Shown: in pieces, positions 7,954 through 16,109 of the stretch
How positions within the stretch are numbered: the stretch's first letter is position 1
How the letters are laid out: every line of letters begins with the position of its first letter
From: Cyanobacterium stanieri LEGE 03274
GTDB taxonomy: Bacteria > Cyanobacteriota > Cyanobacteriia > Cyanobacteriales > Cyanobacteriaceae
NCBI RefSeq assembly: GCF_015207825.1
Contig: NZ_JADEWC010000029.1
Location: 1 to 41,602, forward strand
Length of the DNA stretch: 41,602 nucleotides
Direction of reading: 5' to 3'
Notes under the pieces: model-generated
The model's input: only the letters and a program-made list of their open reading frames with translations
What the model was told of the DNA's origin: nothing
Databases searched by the model: none
Translations under genes and position numbers: made by a program

Positions 7954-9141
7954 ATGAATATTTTTACACTTTTTCTTATCTGTGCTTTTGGATTTTATTT
8001 TACCGTCATGAGAAATATAAATGCGGAAGACAATATTATCCTAAGACAACCCCCCTTAGAAGAAATAAATCCTAAGATAAGTCAAAATATTATCGATAAT
8101 AAACCAAAAATACAAATAGCTATTTTACTTGATTCTAGTAATAGCATGGATGGTTTAATAGAACAAACTCGCACACAAATTTGGTCAGTAATTAATGCGG
8201 TTTCTAAAGTTACTAAAAATGGAGAAATACCAGCTTTTGAAGTCTCCTTATACCATTATGGTAATAATTCCCTACCTTCTACCGAAGGATTTAATAGAAT
8301 GTTAAATCAATTAACCACTGACTTAGATATAGTTTCAGAAAACTTATTTTCTATTCAGACAAATGGAGGGCAAGAGTATGCGGGATGGGTAATTAATTCA
8401 GCAGTAAATGAATTAAACTGGAGCAATGATAATGGAAACTTTAGGGCTATTTTTATCGCAGGAAATGAGCCCTTTAATCAGGGAAATATTTTATGGGAAA
8501 GGGCTATCAATTTGGCATCATCGAAGGATATTATTATTAATACTATCTACTGTGGTGAGGCAGAAAATGCAGAAAGTAATCTTTGGGCTAGGGGCGCTGA
8601 TTTAGGAAAGGGAAGCTATTTTAATATCAATCAAAATCAGCGTATTGTCGATATTCCTACCCCTTATGATGAATCTATTAAGGAATTAAATCAAGATTTA
8701 AATGATACTTATATTCCCTATGGTGAGCAAGGTATCGTATCCTATGAAAGACAAAGACAACAGGATATTAATGCTTTTTCTAGTCCTACTCCTACTGCTG
8801 GTTTAAATAGAGCTATTACTAAGACTACACCGAATTATAACACTGATAGTTGGGATTTGGTAGAGGCGATCGCCTCTAATACGGTTACATTAAATGATAT
8901 AGATAAGCAAACACTACCAGAAAATTTACGCTCTTTAACCACTAATGAATTACAAAATATTGTCAATGAAATGATTGAAAAAAGAGAAAAAATTAAACAA
9001 GAAATTACAGAATTATCTCAAAAAAGAAGACAATTTATCGATGACAATAAGCCCATATTAGATAATAATTTAACCCTAGAAAATTTAATGATAGACACCC
9101 TTTATAACCAACTTAAAGCCAAAGGATTTTCTATAAATTAA
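7954..9141 (+). CDS. Secreted or anchored von Willebrand factor A (VWA) protein
   Basis: The 395-residue protein begins with a hydrophobic stretch (residues 3-19), probably a signal peptide or anchor. The VWA domain starts at IQIAILLDSSNSMDG with a complete first MIDAS motif D60-x-S62-x-S64. The third MIDAS region reads FIAGNEPFNQG, with Asn where classical domains have Asp; this variant is seen in a bacterial VWA subfamily. The C-terminus (about 330-385) is Lys/Glu-rich and predicted coiled coil. The stop codon TAA (9139-9141) is the first base triplet of the target duplication of MITE copy C. Function and partner are unknown. Confidence 0.8.
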   Translation: MNIFTLFLICAFGFYFTVMRNINAEDNIILRQPPLEEINPKISQNIIDNKPKIQIAILLDSSNSMDGLIEQTRTQIWSVINAVSKVTKNGEIPAFEVSLYHYGNNSLPSTEGFNRMLNQLTTDLDIVSENLFSIQTNGGQEYAGWVINSAVNELNWSNDNGNFRAIFIAGNEPFNQGNILWERAINLASSKDIIINTIYCGEAENAESNLWARGADLGKGSYFNINQNQRIVDIPTPYDESIKELNQDLNDTYIPYGEQGIVSYERQRQQDINAFSSPTPTAGLNRAITKTTPNYNTDSWDLVEAIASNTVTLNDIDKQTLPENLRSLTTNELQNIVNEMIEKREKIKQEITELSQKRRQFIDDNKPILDNNLTLENLMIDTLYNQLKAKGFSIN

Positions 9142-9146
9142 AATTA

Positions 9147-9271
9147 GGCGTTGGTGAATTAAGGTATAATTTCTTGTTGAGGAAGGGAACAGGGAACGGT
9201 TATAATATTATTTAGAAGTCTCAGTTTTTTGTGTCATTCAATAATGTTTCATGCTCAAAATCAGCAATGCC
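9147..9271. mobile_element. MITE copy C (125 bp, inverted orientation) with perfect 8-bp target duplication
   Basis: It begins GGCGTTGGTGAATTAAGG and ends with the complement of GGCATTGCTGATTTTGAG, so it is inverted relative to copies A and B. The flanking direct repeat is a perfect TAAAATTA (9139-9146 and 9272-9279). The left duplicate starts with the TAA stop of the VWA gene, so insertion occurred exactly at that stop without changing the protein. About 38 bp at one end and 25 bp at the other match the other copies. The centre has diverged completely. Confidence 0.9.
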
Positions 9272-9350
9272 TAAAATTATAATTAAGGTGCGCTCGATGG
9301 GAAAACAAGAAAGATATAATTTTTTGGGAATTAATTCTGAAAACTTAATA

Positions 9351-11072
9351 TCAACTATTCATAAACTCCGATGATTTTCCCCAAATAACCGTCTGATTAC
9401 TATAAATAACCATACCAGGTTTAGCCCCCTTAGGCTTATAAACATATTTTGGTTTAGTATAAATTACAGGTACTTGATCACTTTCCCTACCTTGACTATA
9501 ATAAGCCGCAACATTAGCCGTATATTGTAAATCCTTTTCTCCAGGAATATCTCCTGCATTTAATCTTAACAAAACATGGGAACCAGGAATTTCTTGGGCG
9601 TGAAACCATAAATCATAATCCGTAGCAATGCGAGAAATTAATAAATCATTTTGTCGATTATTTCTTCCCACTAAAACTTCAAAATTAGAAGGAGTTTTAA
9701 ACGCCCGTGGCTGAGATTCTTGATTATTATTGGTTTGTCTATGTTGATTATCCTCAATATATTTTTGACTAATTAATTCTGCTTTAATTTCTGCCAATGT
9801 ATCAAAATCTTCTGTATCACTATTATCTAATTGTAAGACATTATTTAAGGTTTGTTGAAGATAGTTTATTTCTGCATTTACTTCTTCTAATAAAGGTTTA
9901 ACTGCATCTTTTGCTCTTTTTAATTTTTGGTGTTTTTTATAGAGGGCTTGGGCATTTTGGATGGCATTTTTATCAGGGGCAAGATCAATTTTAATCGGTT
10001 CTCCTGTGGTAAAATCATTAAGGGTAATAGCATCGCTTCCTATGCTCCATTGGTGAAGATTTGCCATTAATAAATCTGCTTGAGTACGATATATTTCAGA
10101 ATGTTTTGACTGATTAATTTTATCTTGATATTTATCTGCTTTTACCTGTAATTTTTTAGTAATACTTTTAATTTTTTGTTTTAATTGTTGCTGTAGTTGT
10201 TGAAACTTTTCTTGATCAATCTTTTTAGTATAATAATCATTAATTATTTGGTGTAAATCTTCTTTCGGTACATTTTCATCCACAGGAGATAGTATGCTAT
10301 AACCTGAAGAAGTAGTATGGGGATAAAAGTTTTTTTCTTGAATCGTCATTAACCATTTTTGCCATTGTTGGTAAAGATTTTTCCATTCATCAATGGTTAA
10401 CTGATAATTATCGATGGGTAATTTTATATCCGCATAATTTATCAATTCTTTAGCAATAGTAGGGCTTACTCCTCCATAGGATTTAATTAACTGTTTATCT
10501 AATCTACCAGGAATGAGGTTAACGGTTTCTTGCCAATCAGTAAATGACTCGTCAATTTTGGGAGTATTACCCGACAGGGGAGGGGGTAACTGATAGATTT
10601 GGCTGGTTTCTACGGTGCGCACACTAGATTTTGCCGCCGTAATTTGTTTGGCAACGGTAATAATCTGTTGTTGGGCGTTGGTAAGGATAACGTTACTATA
10701 TTTTCCCATTACCTCTACATATAAATGATATAGAGGTGTTTCGTTGGGGCGCTGGGCAAATTGAAAGTCAACTACCCTTTCCCATTCACTCACAATATTC
10801 ACCCCAATTAAAGCATAACCACTAATTAAGTGTCGTAACTGTTCACTAAAAGTAAAAGTATCCTTTTTCCGTGGCGGTGCATTTCCTATACATATTCTGG
10901 CGGCTTGAGGATGCCATGCAATGGTTAGCCATGATTTTTTTTTCAAACTACGTAAACATAATGAAATTGAAGTGCGATCGCACTGATATACTTGTTCTAA
11001 ACGAGATGGTATATATTCGGCATTAAGAGAATCACAAATAGCCACAAGGGTTGTATAGTCAACGGGTTGCAT
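9351..11072 (-). CDS. rqcH: NFACT-family protein, RqcH/Rqc2-like ribosome quality-control factor
   Basis: The 573-residue protein starts with the NFACT-N domain (MQPVDYTTLVAICDSL). The middle has two coiled-coil stretches (about 290-340 and 390-430) of the CCM module. The C-terminal NFACT-R domain reads FEVLVGRNNRQNDLLISRIATDYDLWFHAQEIPGSHVLL. RqcH binds obstructed 50S subunits with peptidyl-tRNA and recruits tRNA-Ala to add C-terminal alanine tails that mark nascent chains for proteolysis. The Asp-Arg pair needed in Bacillus RqcH appears as Glu98-Arg99 (SEWERVVDFQF). Older annotation would be fibronectin-binding protein; the alanine-tailing role is inferred from the family. Confidence 0.88.
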   Translation of the reverse strand: MQPVDYTTLVAICDSLNAEYIPSRLEQVYQCDRTSISLCLRSLKKKSWLTIAWHPQAARICIGNAPPRKKDTFTFSEQLRHLISGYALIGVNIVSEWERVVDFQFAQRPNETPLYHLYVEVMGKYSNVILTNAQQQIITVAKQITAAKSSVRTVETSQIYQLPPPLSGNTPKIDESFTDWQETVNLIPGRLDKQLIKSYGGVSPTIAKELINYADIKLPIDNYQLTIDEWKNLYQQWQKWLMTIQEKNFYPHTTSSGYSILSPVDENVPKEDLHQIINDYYTKKIDQEKFQQLQQQLKQKIKSITKKLQVKADKYQDKINQSKHSEIYRTQADLLMANLHQWSIGSDAITLNDFTTGEPIKIDLAPDKNAIQNAQALYKKHQKLKRAKDAVKPLLEEVNAEINYLQQTLNNVLQLDNSDTEDFDTLAEIKAELISQKYIEDNQHRQTNNNQESQPRAFKTPSNFEVLVGRNNRQNDLLISRIATDYDLWFHAQEIPGSHVLLRLNAGDIPGEKDLQYTANVAAYYSQGRESDQVPVIYTKPKYVYKPKGAKPGMVIYSNQTVIWGKSSEFMNS

Positions 11073-11118
11073 ATTGATTAGTGTTAAATGCTAAGGATTA
11101 TTAGGTTTTAGGTGATAT

Positions 11119-11170
11119 GGGGAGTGAGGGATATGAGGGGAGAGGGTTATGGGGAGTTAGGGTGATAGGG
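11119..11170 (+). repeat. G-rich tract with seven G-runs, possible G-quadruplex DNA
   Basis: Seven runs of three or four G lie within 52 bp, separated by 3-6 nt spacers such as AGTTA and ATATGA. It sits between the rqcH start and the trhO stop. Both flanking genes are on the minus strand, so transcripts here would be C-rich and any quadruplex would form in plus-strand DNA. Two near-identical units (ATGGGGAGTGAGGG and ATGGGGAGTTAGGG) suggest tandem duplication. Confidence 0.5.
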
Positions 11171-11202
11171 AGTTAGGATAATAATAGTTTTACTATTTAT
11201 TT

Positions 11203-11223
11203 ATTGTCCATTGCCCATTGCCC
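11203..11223. repeat. Heptanucleotide tandem repeat ATTGyCC x3
   Basis: One ATTGTCC and two ATTGCCC units in tandem lie in the 298-bp gap between trhO and rqcH, 33 bp after the G-rich tract. They belong to the same 7-mer family as 3684-3710, 4916-4942 and 34731-34765. Confidence 0.8.
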
Positions 11224-11370
11224 GTCATCAATCAAACTTTATCCCTAACTCAAGTTAAATATGATTTTGAGTTGGTGACAATATCTTGAATCCTGAATTA
11301 TTACGATAATTCCATTATGTTTTATACTATAACCCTTGCAAAGCCCTTTTATTATTGCCCCTTGCGTGAA

Positions 11371-12150
11371 TTATCCATTATCCACTGTCAATGATTCTTT
11401 TTTAATAGGATTACCACACTCAGATAACTGATAACTACCTTCTTGCAAACCATGCTTAACCGCCACCCTATCATCAAAAACAAAACATTCCCCCTCCCAC
11501 AAACTTTCCTCCTCAGGCACTTCCTCCAGATACTTCAAAATACCACCCTTAAGATGATAAACCTCCTTAAAACCCTTCTTCAACATCAAAGCCGTTACCT
11601 TCTCGCAACGAATACCCCCCGTACAAAATAAAGCCACTTTTTGTTCTTTATTTTCGCTCAAATGTTCCTCAATATAACCATTAAATTCTCGAAAAGAATT
11701 AATATGAGGATTATCAGCCCTTTTAAAAGTACCGATTTCCACTTCATAATCATTACGAGTATCCACCAACTTCACATCAGATTGAGAAATTAACTCATTC
11801 CACTCACGGGGAGATAAATAAGTGCCGACTTGCTCATTGGGATTGGCTTCAGGAATACCAAAAGTAATAATTTCTTTTTTAATTTTTACCTTCATCCTCT
11901 CAAAAGGCACATAATCCATTGGGGAATACTTCACATCAAAACCCTGATACCCAATAAGTTTTTCCACCTCCTCCACAACCTTATCAATGGCTTCTGTCAC
12001 GCCGACAATATTACTATTAATTCCTTCAGAAGCAATTAAGATAGTACCTTTTATCCCGAAACCATTACATAAATTTAATAACTTTTCCTGTAATATTTCA
12101 AGGTCTTTTAAGGGAGTAAAATGATAAAAAGAAGCAAAGGTAAATTTCAT
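11371..12150 (-). CDS. trhO: tRNA uridine-34 hydroxylase TrhO (rhodanese-like)
   Basis: The 259-residue protein has the TrhO/YceA layout. An N-terminal ferredoxin-like domain (LNLCNGFGIKGTILIASEGIN) is followed by a rhodanese domain with the active loop C176-TGGIR-C182-EK and the motif LVDTRNDYEVEIGTF. TrhO hydroxylates U34 in tRNAs at an O2-dependent step, the first stage of 5-carboxymethoxyuridine-type wobble modification. The paired Cys of the loop is a family hallmark separating it from ordinary rhodaneses. Unlike longer enterobacterial members, it lacks most of the Cys-rich C-terminal tail. It lies 298 bp downstream of rqcH on the same strand. Confidence 0.9.
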   Translation of the reverse strand: MKFTFASFYHFTPLKDLEILQEKLLNLCNGFGIKGTILIASEGINSNIVGVTEAIDKVVEEVEKLIGYQGFDVKYSPMDYVPFERMKVKIKKEIITFGIPEANPNEQVGTYLSPREWNELISQSDVKLVDTRNDYEVEIGTFKRADNPHINSFREFNGYIEEHLSENKEQKVALFCTGGIRCEKVTALMLKKGFKEVYHLKGGILKYLEEVPEEESLWEGECFVFDDRVAVKHGLQEGSYQLSECGNPIKKESLTVDNG

Positions 12151-12264
12151 ATCCTATCTAGTCTTAATATTCTGAAAAGTTAACTAATGAAAATTGGCAA
12201 CAGTTATCCAACATAGTCCATTAATTTTCAATAATCATACCATGGAATTACGACAAAATTATTG

Positions 12265-12393
12265 GGCATTGCTGATTTTGAGCATGAAACATTATTGAAT
12301 TACAGTAATAGTATAGTATTAAAACTATTATTACTATTGCCCATTCCCTATGGCCAAACTAAACTAAAAATCATACCTTAATTCACCAACACC
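12265..12393. mobile_element. MITE copy B (129 bp) with near-perfect 8-bp target duplication
   Basis: It begins GGCATTGCTGATTTTGAG and ends with the complement of GGTGTTGGTGAATTAAGG. The flanks are AATTATTG (12257-12264) and CATTATTG (12394-12401), identical at 7 of 8 positions and consistent with a slightly decayed 8-bp duplication. The right duplicate ends one base from the stop of the LptF/LptG-like gene (12403-12405, minus strand). It is collinear with copy A along most of its length, apart from the heptamer array in A. Confidence 0.88.
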
Positions 12394-12402
12394 CATTATT
12401 GA

Positions 12403-13533
12403 TTAAGACTTAACCAATAAATAAACCCCCACCCCAAAACAAATAAAATTAGGAAGCCATGCCGCCATTGTCGGTGATAGTACATCAATTAAACCAAGAC
12501 TACCGATAAAAAAACTCATCAGATAGTAGCCAAAAACAATTAAAACCGTTAAACCAAAACTTGTTCCCTTATTGTTTTGATTAAATTTTGCCCCTATACT
12601 AGAACCAATCATGGCAAAAATAACACAAGTAAAAGGAAAAGATATTTTTTGTGCCGTACGTACACGATACATAAGAATACTTTTTTGATTACCCACTTGC
12701 TCTAAAATTTCAATGTATTCCAAAGACTCACGGATATTCATTTCATAGGGGCTTCTACTTTTAGACGCTAAATCTAAAGGGGTTTTAGGTAATGGAATTT
12801 TTTTATTTTGAAAGAAATTACTACTAATTTGAGATAAATTCATTTTGATGTCGTATATAACACCATTAGAAAAATCCCATTTATCATCATTATTATTCCA
12901 ATTACCCGTCTCGGATACCGTAATTTTTTCTAGTTGATGATTATCAGTTTCGATAACAGTAATATTTTGCATTTCCCTACCATCAAATTCTTGGGCATAA
13001 AAAAGGCTTTTTAACTCTCGTTTAACTTCCCCCTCTGGGGTAATAACTTCTTCATACTGAGGGTAAAAAATATCTTGTTGTACAGTGTATTTATTAATTA
13101 CCCTAGAATCTCCCGCCAAAATGGAAGTAGCCTGATAATTTGACGGGGGTATAATCAACTCATTAAAAGCAAAAGTCACAAGGGTAATAATAAGACTAAC
13201 GGCAATGGTGGGTGCCATAAGTCGATAAACACTGATACCGCTACTTTGTAAGGCAATTAATTCACTGTCTTTACTCAAGCGACTGTAGGTAAGCAGTGAG
13301 GTTAATAACACAGAAAAAGGCAAAGCATAACCAATATATTCAGGAAATTTGAGAATAAATACTTGAAAAGCCGCAATCAATGATAAATTAGATTCTATAA
13401 TTCTATGGGATAAATCAGAAATAGTTGCAATGGCAACCCCAACACAAGAAAACATAGCTACACAGAAAATAAAGGGAATAATAAACTCCCTCAAAATGTA
13501 GCCATCCATGATTGATAGATTAAACCGACGCAT
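12403..13533 (-). CDS. LptF/LptG-family permease of lipopolysaccharide export
   Basis: The 376-residue protein has the YjgP/YjgQ architecture: three N-terminal membrane segments (beginning MDGYILREFIIPFIFCVAMFS), a large periplasmic beta-jellyroll domain (about 110-265), and three C-terminal segments. The block LSKDSELIALQSSGIS, just after the third segment, is the conserved coupling region. The family forms the membrane core of the LptB2FG ABC transporter that lifts LPS from the inner membrane. Cyanobacteria often carry a single such protein, perhaps a homodimer; only one is present here, without lptA, lptB or lptC nearby. MITE copy B abuts its 3' end. Confidence 0.85.
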   Translation of the reverse strand: MRRFNLSIMDGYILREFIIPFIFCVAMFSCVGVAIATISDLSHRIIESNLSLIAAFQVFILKFPEYIGYALPFSVLLTSLLTYSRLSKDSELIALQSSGISVYRLMAPTIAVSLIITLVTFAFNELIIPPSNYQATSILAGDSRVINKYTVQQDIFYPQYEEVITPEGEVKRELKSLFYAQEFDGREMQNITVIETDNHQLEKITVSETGNWNNNDDKWDFSNGVIYDIKMNLSQISSNFFQNKKIPLPKTPLDLASKSRSPYEMNIRESLEYIEILEQVGNQKSILMYRVRTAQKISFPFTCVIFAMIGSSIGAKFNQNNKGTSFGLTVLIVFGYYLMSFFIGSLGLIDVLSPTMAAWLPNFICFGVGVYLLVKS

Positions 13534-13614
13534 TCACAGTAAAATTAATTTTCAAATCAACATATCTTATCAAGATATTGCCATCGTAACATTATCAAAC
13601 GTTTTCCAATATTA

Positions 13615-15201
13615 ATGACTATCAGCAAAAAAAACCCCAATATCCAGACACAAGTATATATAATCTTGATAATCGGGTTAATCATTCGCGCTGTAATCGC
13701 CTTTTTTCTTAACCCGGGCTACGATGAGGCCTACTATTATCTTTATACCAAAAATTTAGACTGGAGTTATTTTGATCATCCTCCCTTGGTGGCAATAACT
13801 ACGGGTATAGGAATTTGGATAACGGGAATTGTGAATCAGTTTACTATTCGTATCGGTAGTTTGATTTTACATACGGGCAGTTTATATTTGTTATATTTGA
13901 CGGGGAAGAAAATGTATAATCAATGGGCTGGTTTGTTTGCCCTGATTATTGCTTCTTTGATTCCCATTTTTCAAATTGCTTTTGGTATTTTGACTTTACC
14001 TGATGCACCATTAATATTTTTTTGGACGCTAACATTATATGTGGCTAGTGAGGAATTTTTTGATTTTGATTGGCAATATAAACCTAGTTATCGTGTCGCT
14101 ATCATTGGAGTGTTAGTGGGTTTAGCTTGTCTGAGTAAGTATCATGGTTTTGTTTTAGGATTGGGGTTAGTGGCTTTTTGTTTGAGTAGTAAGCCTTATC
14201 GTCGGATATTCTTTTCTCCTTGGTTATGGTTATCTTTGGGGTTATTTTTACTAACTCTTTTTCCTCTTTGGTATTGGAATTGGCAAAATGGATGGGTATC
14301 ATTTGGTTTTCAACTCTCGGGGCGCTTTGATTCTGGGGAAGGAATGGAGGTTAATTTTCTTAATCTGATTTTATTTTTTTTGGCTGGGGTTGGTTACCTA
14401 TTTCCTAGCTTTGGTTTTCCTTTATGGTGGATAACTATACGTTCATTTTTAATTGAAGTGTTTAGTCGCCCCCATTATCCGAGTCGATTGATTTTGTGGG
14501 TATCTTTGCCCATGGTGATAGGTTTTACTTTGTTAGGGGCGCTAACTCAGATTTTACCCACTTGGGCGATGCCTGGTTTTTGGGGTTTAACGATTATGTT
14601 TGGGCATTATGTTTGTGCATGGAATCGGGAGTTTCCTCGCAAGATAAGGCAGTGGTTATCTTTTTCGGGTATTATGATTTATTCTTTGTTGGGGGTTGTT
14701 TTGTTTCATGCTACTACTGGAGTGTTACAAAATCCTAGTCCTTTTTTACCTATGGGTATTTTAGCGCCGGAGGATGATCCTTCAACGGAGTTGGTGGATG
14801 TGGTGCGCTTAGGAAGCCAGTTTAATACTTCTGTGGAGTTTCGCAGGGCGTTGATGGATAGTGATTTTGTGTTTACTAATGCTTATTATCTTGGGGGTTA
14901 TATTGCCATGGGTTTGGCTCAAAATGAGGATATGGTTAATATGCCCGTTAGTTGTATTAGTGATGATGTGAGGGGTTTTGGATTTTGGCAACCTTTGGAG
15001 GATTTGATGGGGGAGGATGGTTTATATGTTACGGTGGAGGCTTTTGGCAAGGATGAGGTTTTGTTGGATGAGTTTGGGGGGTATTTTGATAGTTTTGATT
15101 TTGTTACGGAAATTCCTTTGGAAAGGGGTGGGGTTGTGGTGGAGGTTTTCTATGTGTATGAGGGAAAAAATTTCTCTTTTGATGAGGGTATAGCAAATTG
15201 A
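13615..15201 (+). CDS. GT39/ArnT-type membrane glycosyltransferase
   Basis: The 528-residue integral membrane protein has about ten transmembrane segments. Near the N-terminus, NPGYDEAYYYLYTKNLDWSYFDHPP contains the acidic pair D37-E38 and the D54-H motif typical of PMT/ArnT enzymes. These use polyprenyl-phosphate sugars as donors at the periplasmic face. The acceptor (lipid A, another lipid or a protein) cannot be deduced. A soluble C-terminal domain of about 130 residues follows the last segment. It is divergent from the LptF/LptG-like gene across 81 bp, suggesting a shared envelope theme. Its second half is strikingly G/T-rich on the coding strand. Confidence 0.85.
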   Translation: MTISKKNPNIQTQVYIILIIGLIIRAVIAFFLNPGYDEAYYYLYTKNLDWSYFDHPPLVAITTGIGIWITGIVNQFTIRIGSLILHTGSLYLLYLTGKKMYNQWAGLFALIIASLIPIFQIAFGILTLPDAPLIFFWTLTLYVASEEFFDFDWQYKPSYRVAIIGVLVGLACLSKYHGFVLGLGLVAFCLSSKPYRRIFFSPWLWLSLGLFLLTLFPLWYWNWQNGWVSFGFQLSGRFDSGEGMEVNFLNLILFFLAGVGYLFPSFGFPLWWITIRSFLIEVFSRPHYPSRLILWVSLPMVIGFTLLGALTQILPTWAMPGFWGLTIMFGHYVCAWNREFPRKIRQWLSFSGIMIYSLLGVVLFHATTGVLQNPSPFLPMGILAPEDDPSTELVDVVRLGSQFNTSVEFRRALMDSDFVFTNAYYLGGYIAMGLAQNEDMVNMPVSCISDDVRGFGFWQPLEDLMGEDGLYVTVEAFGKDEVLLDEFGGYFDSFDFVTEIPLERGGVVVEVFYVYEGKNFSFDEGIAN

Positions 15202-15243
15202 CACTAAATCTGTGAATTAAAATATACTTGGTGCAGTTGCCCC

Positions 15244-15293
15244 ACCGTGTAATAAATTACACGGCTAACGGGTTGTCGTTCGATGAATCGAAC
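15244..15293. repeat. Two-palindrome repeat, copy 1 (50 bp)
   Basis: Palindrome 1 is CCGTGTAAT-AA-ATTACACGG (15245-15264). Palindrome 2 is GTTCGAT-GA-ATCGAAC (15278-15293). Between the palindrome-1 module and palindrome 2 lies a 12-nt spacer, TAACGGGTTGTC. Relative to copies 2 and 3, each palindrome has a paired change (T-A to G-C and A-T to G-C) that preserves pairing. It lies between the GT39 gene and parA, which converge. Confidence 0.85.
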
Positions 15294-15394
15294 TAGGTTT
15301 TATGGTTAAATAAGCCTAAATTCGGGACAATAGTCGTCAATATAGTTAGGTTTGCTGGTGACTGGTTGTAGATTTACGGTTTGTTAATTGTCGA

Positions 15395-15985
15395 TTATTT
15401 ACCTAAAACTTCTTGGCCTACCATTTCATATTTTTTCCATGCTTGTTTGGCTCGAAAATCGCCATAATCTTTGACGGTTAATCCTTGTTGGGAGGCTCTT
15501 TCAAAGGCAACTAAAAGGGGGATTTCTGTTTTAAAGGTGGGTAGTTGATTTTCTTCTAGGAATTTTTTGGCATTTCTACCGTTAACGGTACGTGAATCTA
15601 CTTTGGTGAGTAAAATTTTATAGTTAGTTTCTAAACCTTTCAAAATTTCCACGGCTTTGACGGTGGCATCTAAATCGAGATGGTTGGGGGTGGTGGGTAA
15701 AATTATTAAGTCACTGCCTTGGGCTAATTCTTTTAAGTCATCTACTTCGGGACGAGCTTTCATGTCGATGATAACGTGTGTAAACTTAGCTACGAGGGGG
15801 GCTGAACCTGCTTGGGATGCTACTTGGAAGGGTAATTTTTCATCCCTTGCCCACACTAGGGCTGAACGGTTGCGATCGGCATCTATAAGTAAGGTGCGAT
15901 CGTGTTCTTGTAAATAGGTTGATAAATGTATGGCGGTAGTTGTTTTTCCTACTCCACCTTTTAAAGAAATAATTGCTATAAACAT
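15395..15985 (-). CDS. Orphan ParA/MinD-type ATPase
   Basis: The 196-residue protein has a deviant Walker A motif K9-GGVGKTTT at its N-terminus, including the signature lysine. The switch I/II region reads LLIDADRNRSALVW, and HVIIDMKARPE corresponds to Walker B. The family forms ATP-dependent dimers on DNA or membranes that position plasmids, chromosomes or organelles. Small ParAs of this kind in cyanobacteria include McdA, which positions carboxysomes, but no McdB- or ParB-like partner gene is visible on either side, so the cargo is unknown. It is minus strand, 124 bp downstream of natB, with a terminator hairpin between them. Confidence 0.87.
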   Translation of the reverse strand: MFIAIISLKGGVGKTTTAIHLSTYLQEHDRTLLIDADRNRSALVWARDEKLPFQVASQAGSAPLVAKFTHVIIDMKARPEVDDLKELAQGSDLIILPTTPNHLDLDATVKAVEILKGLETNYKILLTKVDSRTVNGRNAKKFLEENQLPTFKTEIPLLVAFERASQQGLTVKDYGDFRAKQAWKKYEMVGQEVLGK

Positions 15986-16060
15986 TTCAAAAATCTTTTT
16001 TTAAATTCCCATAATCTTGTCATTATATTACCTTCAAGGGACATTAAAAAAATAATTGAC

Positions 16061-16080
16061 CAAGGGGCTTTAACCCCTTG
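16061..16080 (-). terminator. Terminator hairpin after natB
   Basis: CAAGGGG-CTTTAA-CCCCTTG is a perfect 7-bp stem with a 6-nt loop. On the minus strand it lies 29 bp after the natB stop and is followed within about 8 nt by a run of T. It separates natB from parA. Confidence 0.7.
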
Positions 16081-16109
16081 AAAAACCTTTTGTACAATGA
16101 AATTAAAAT

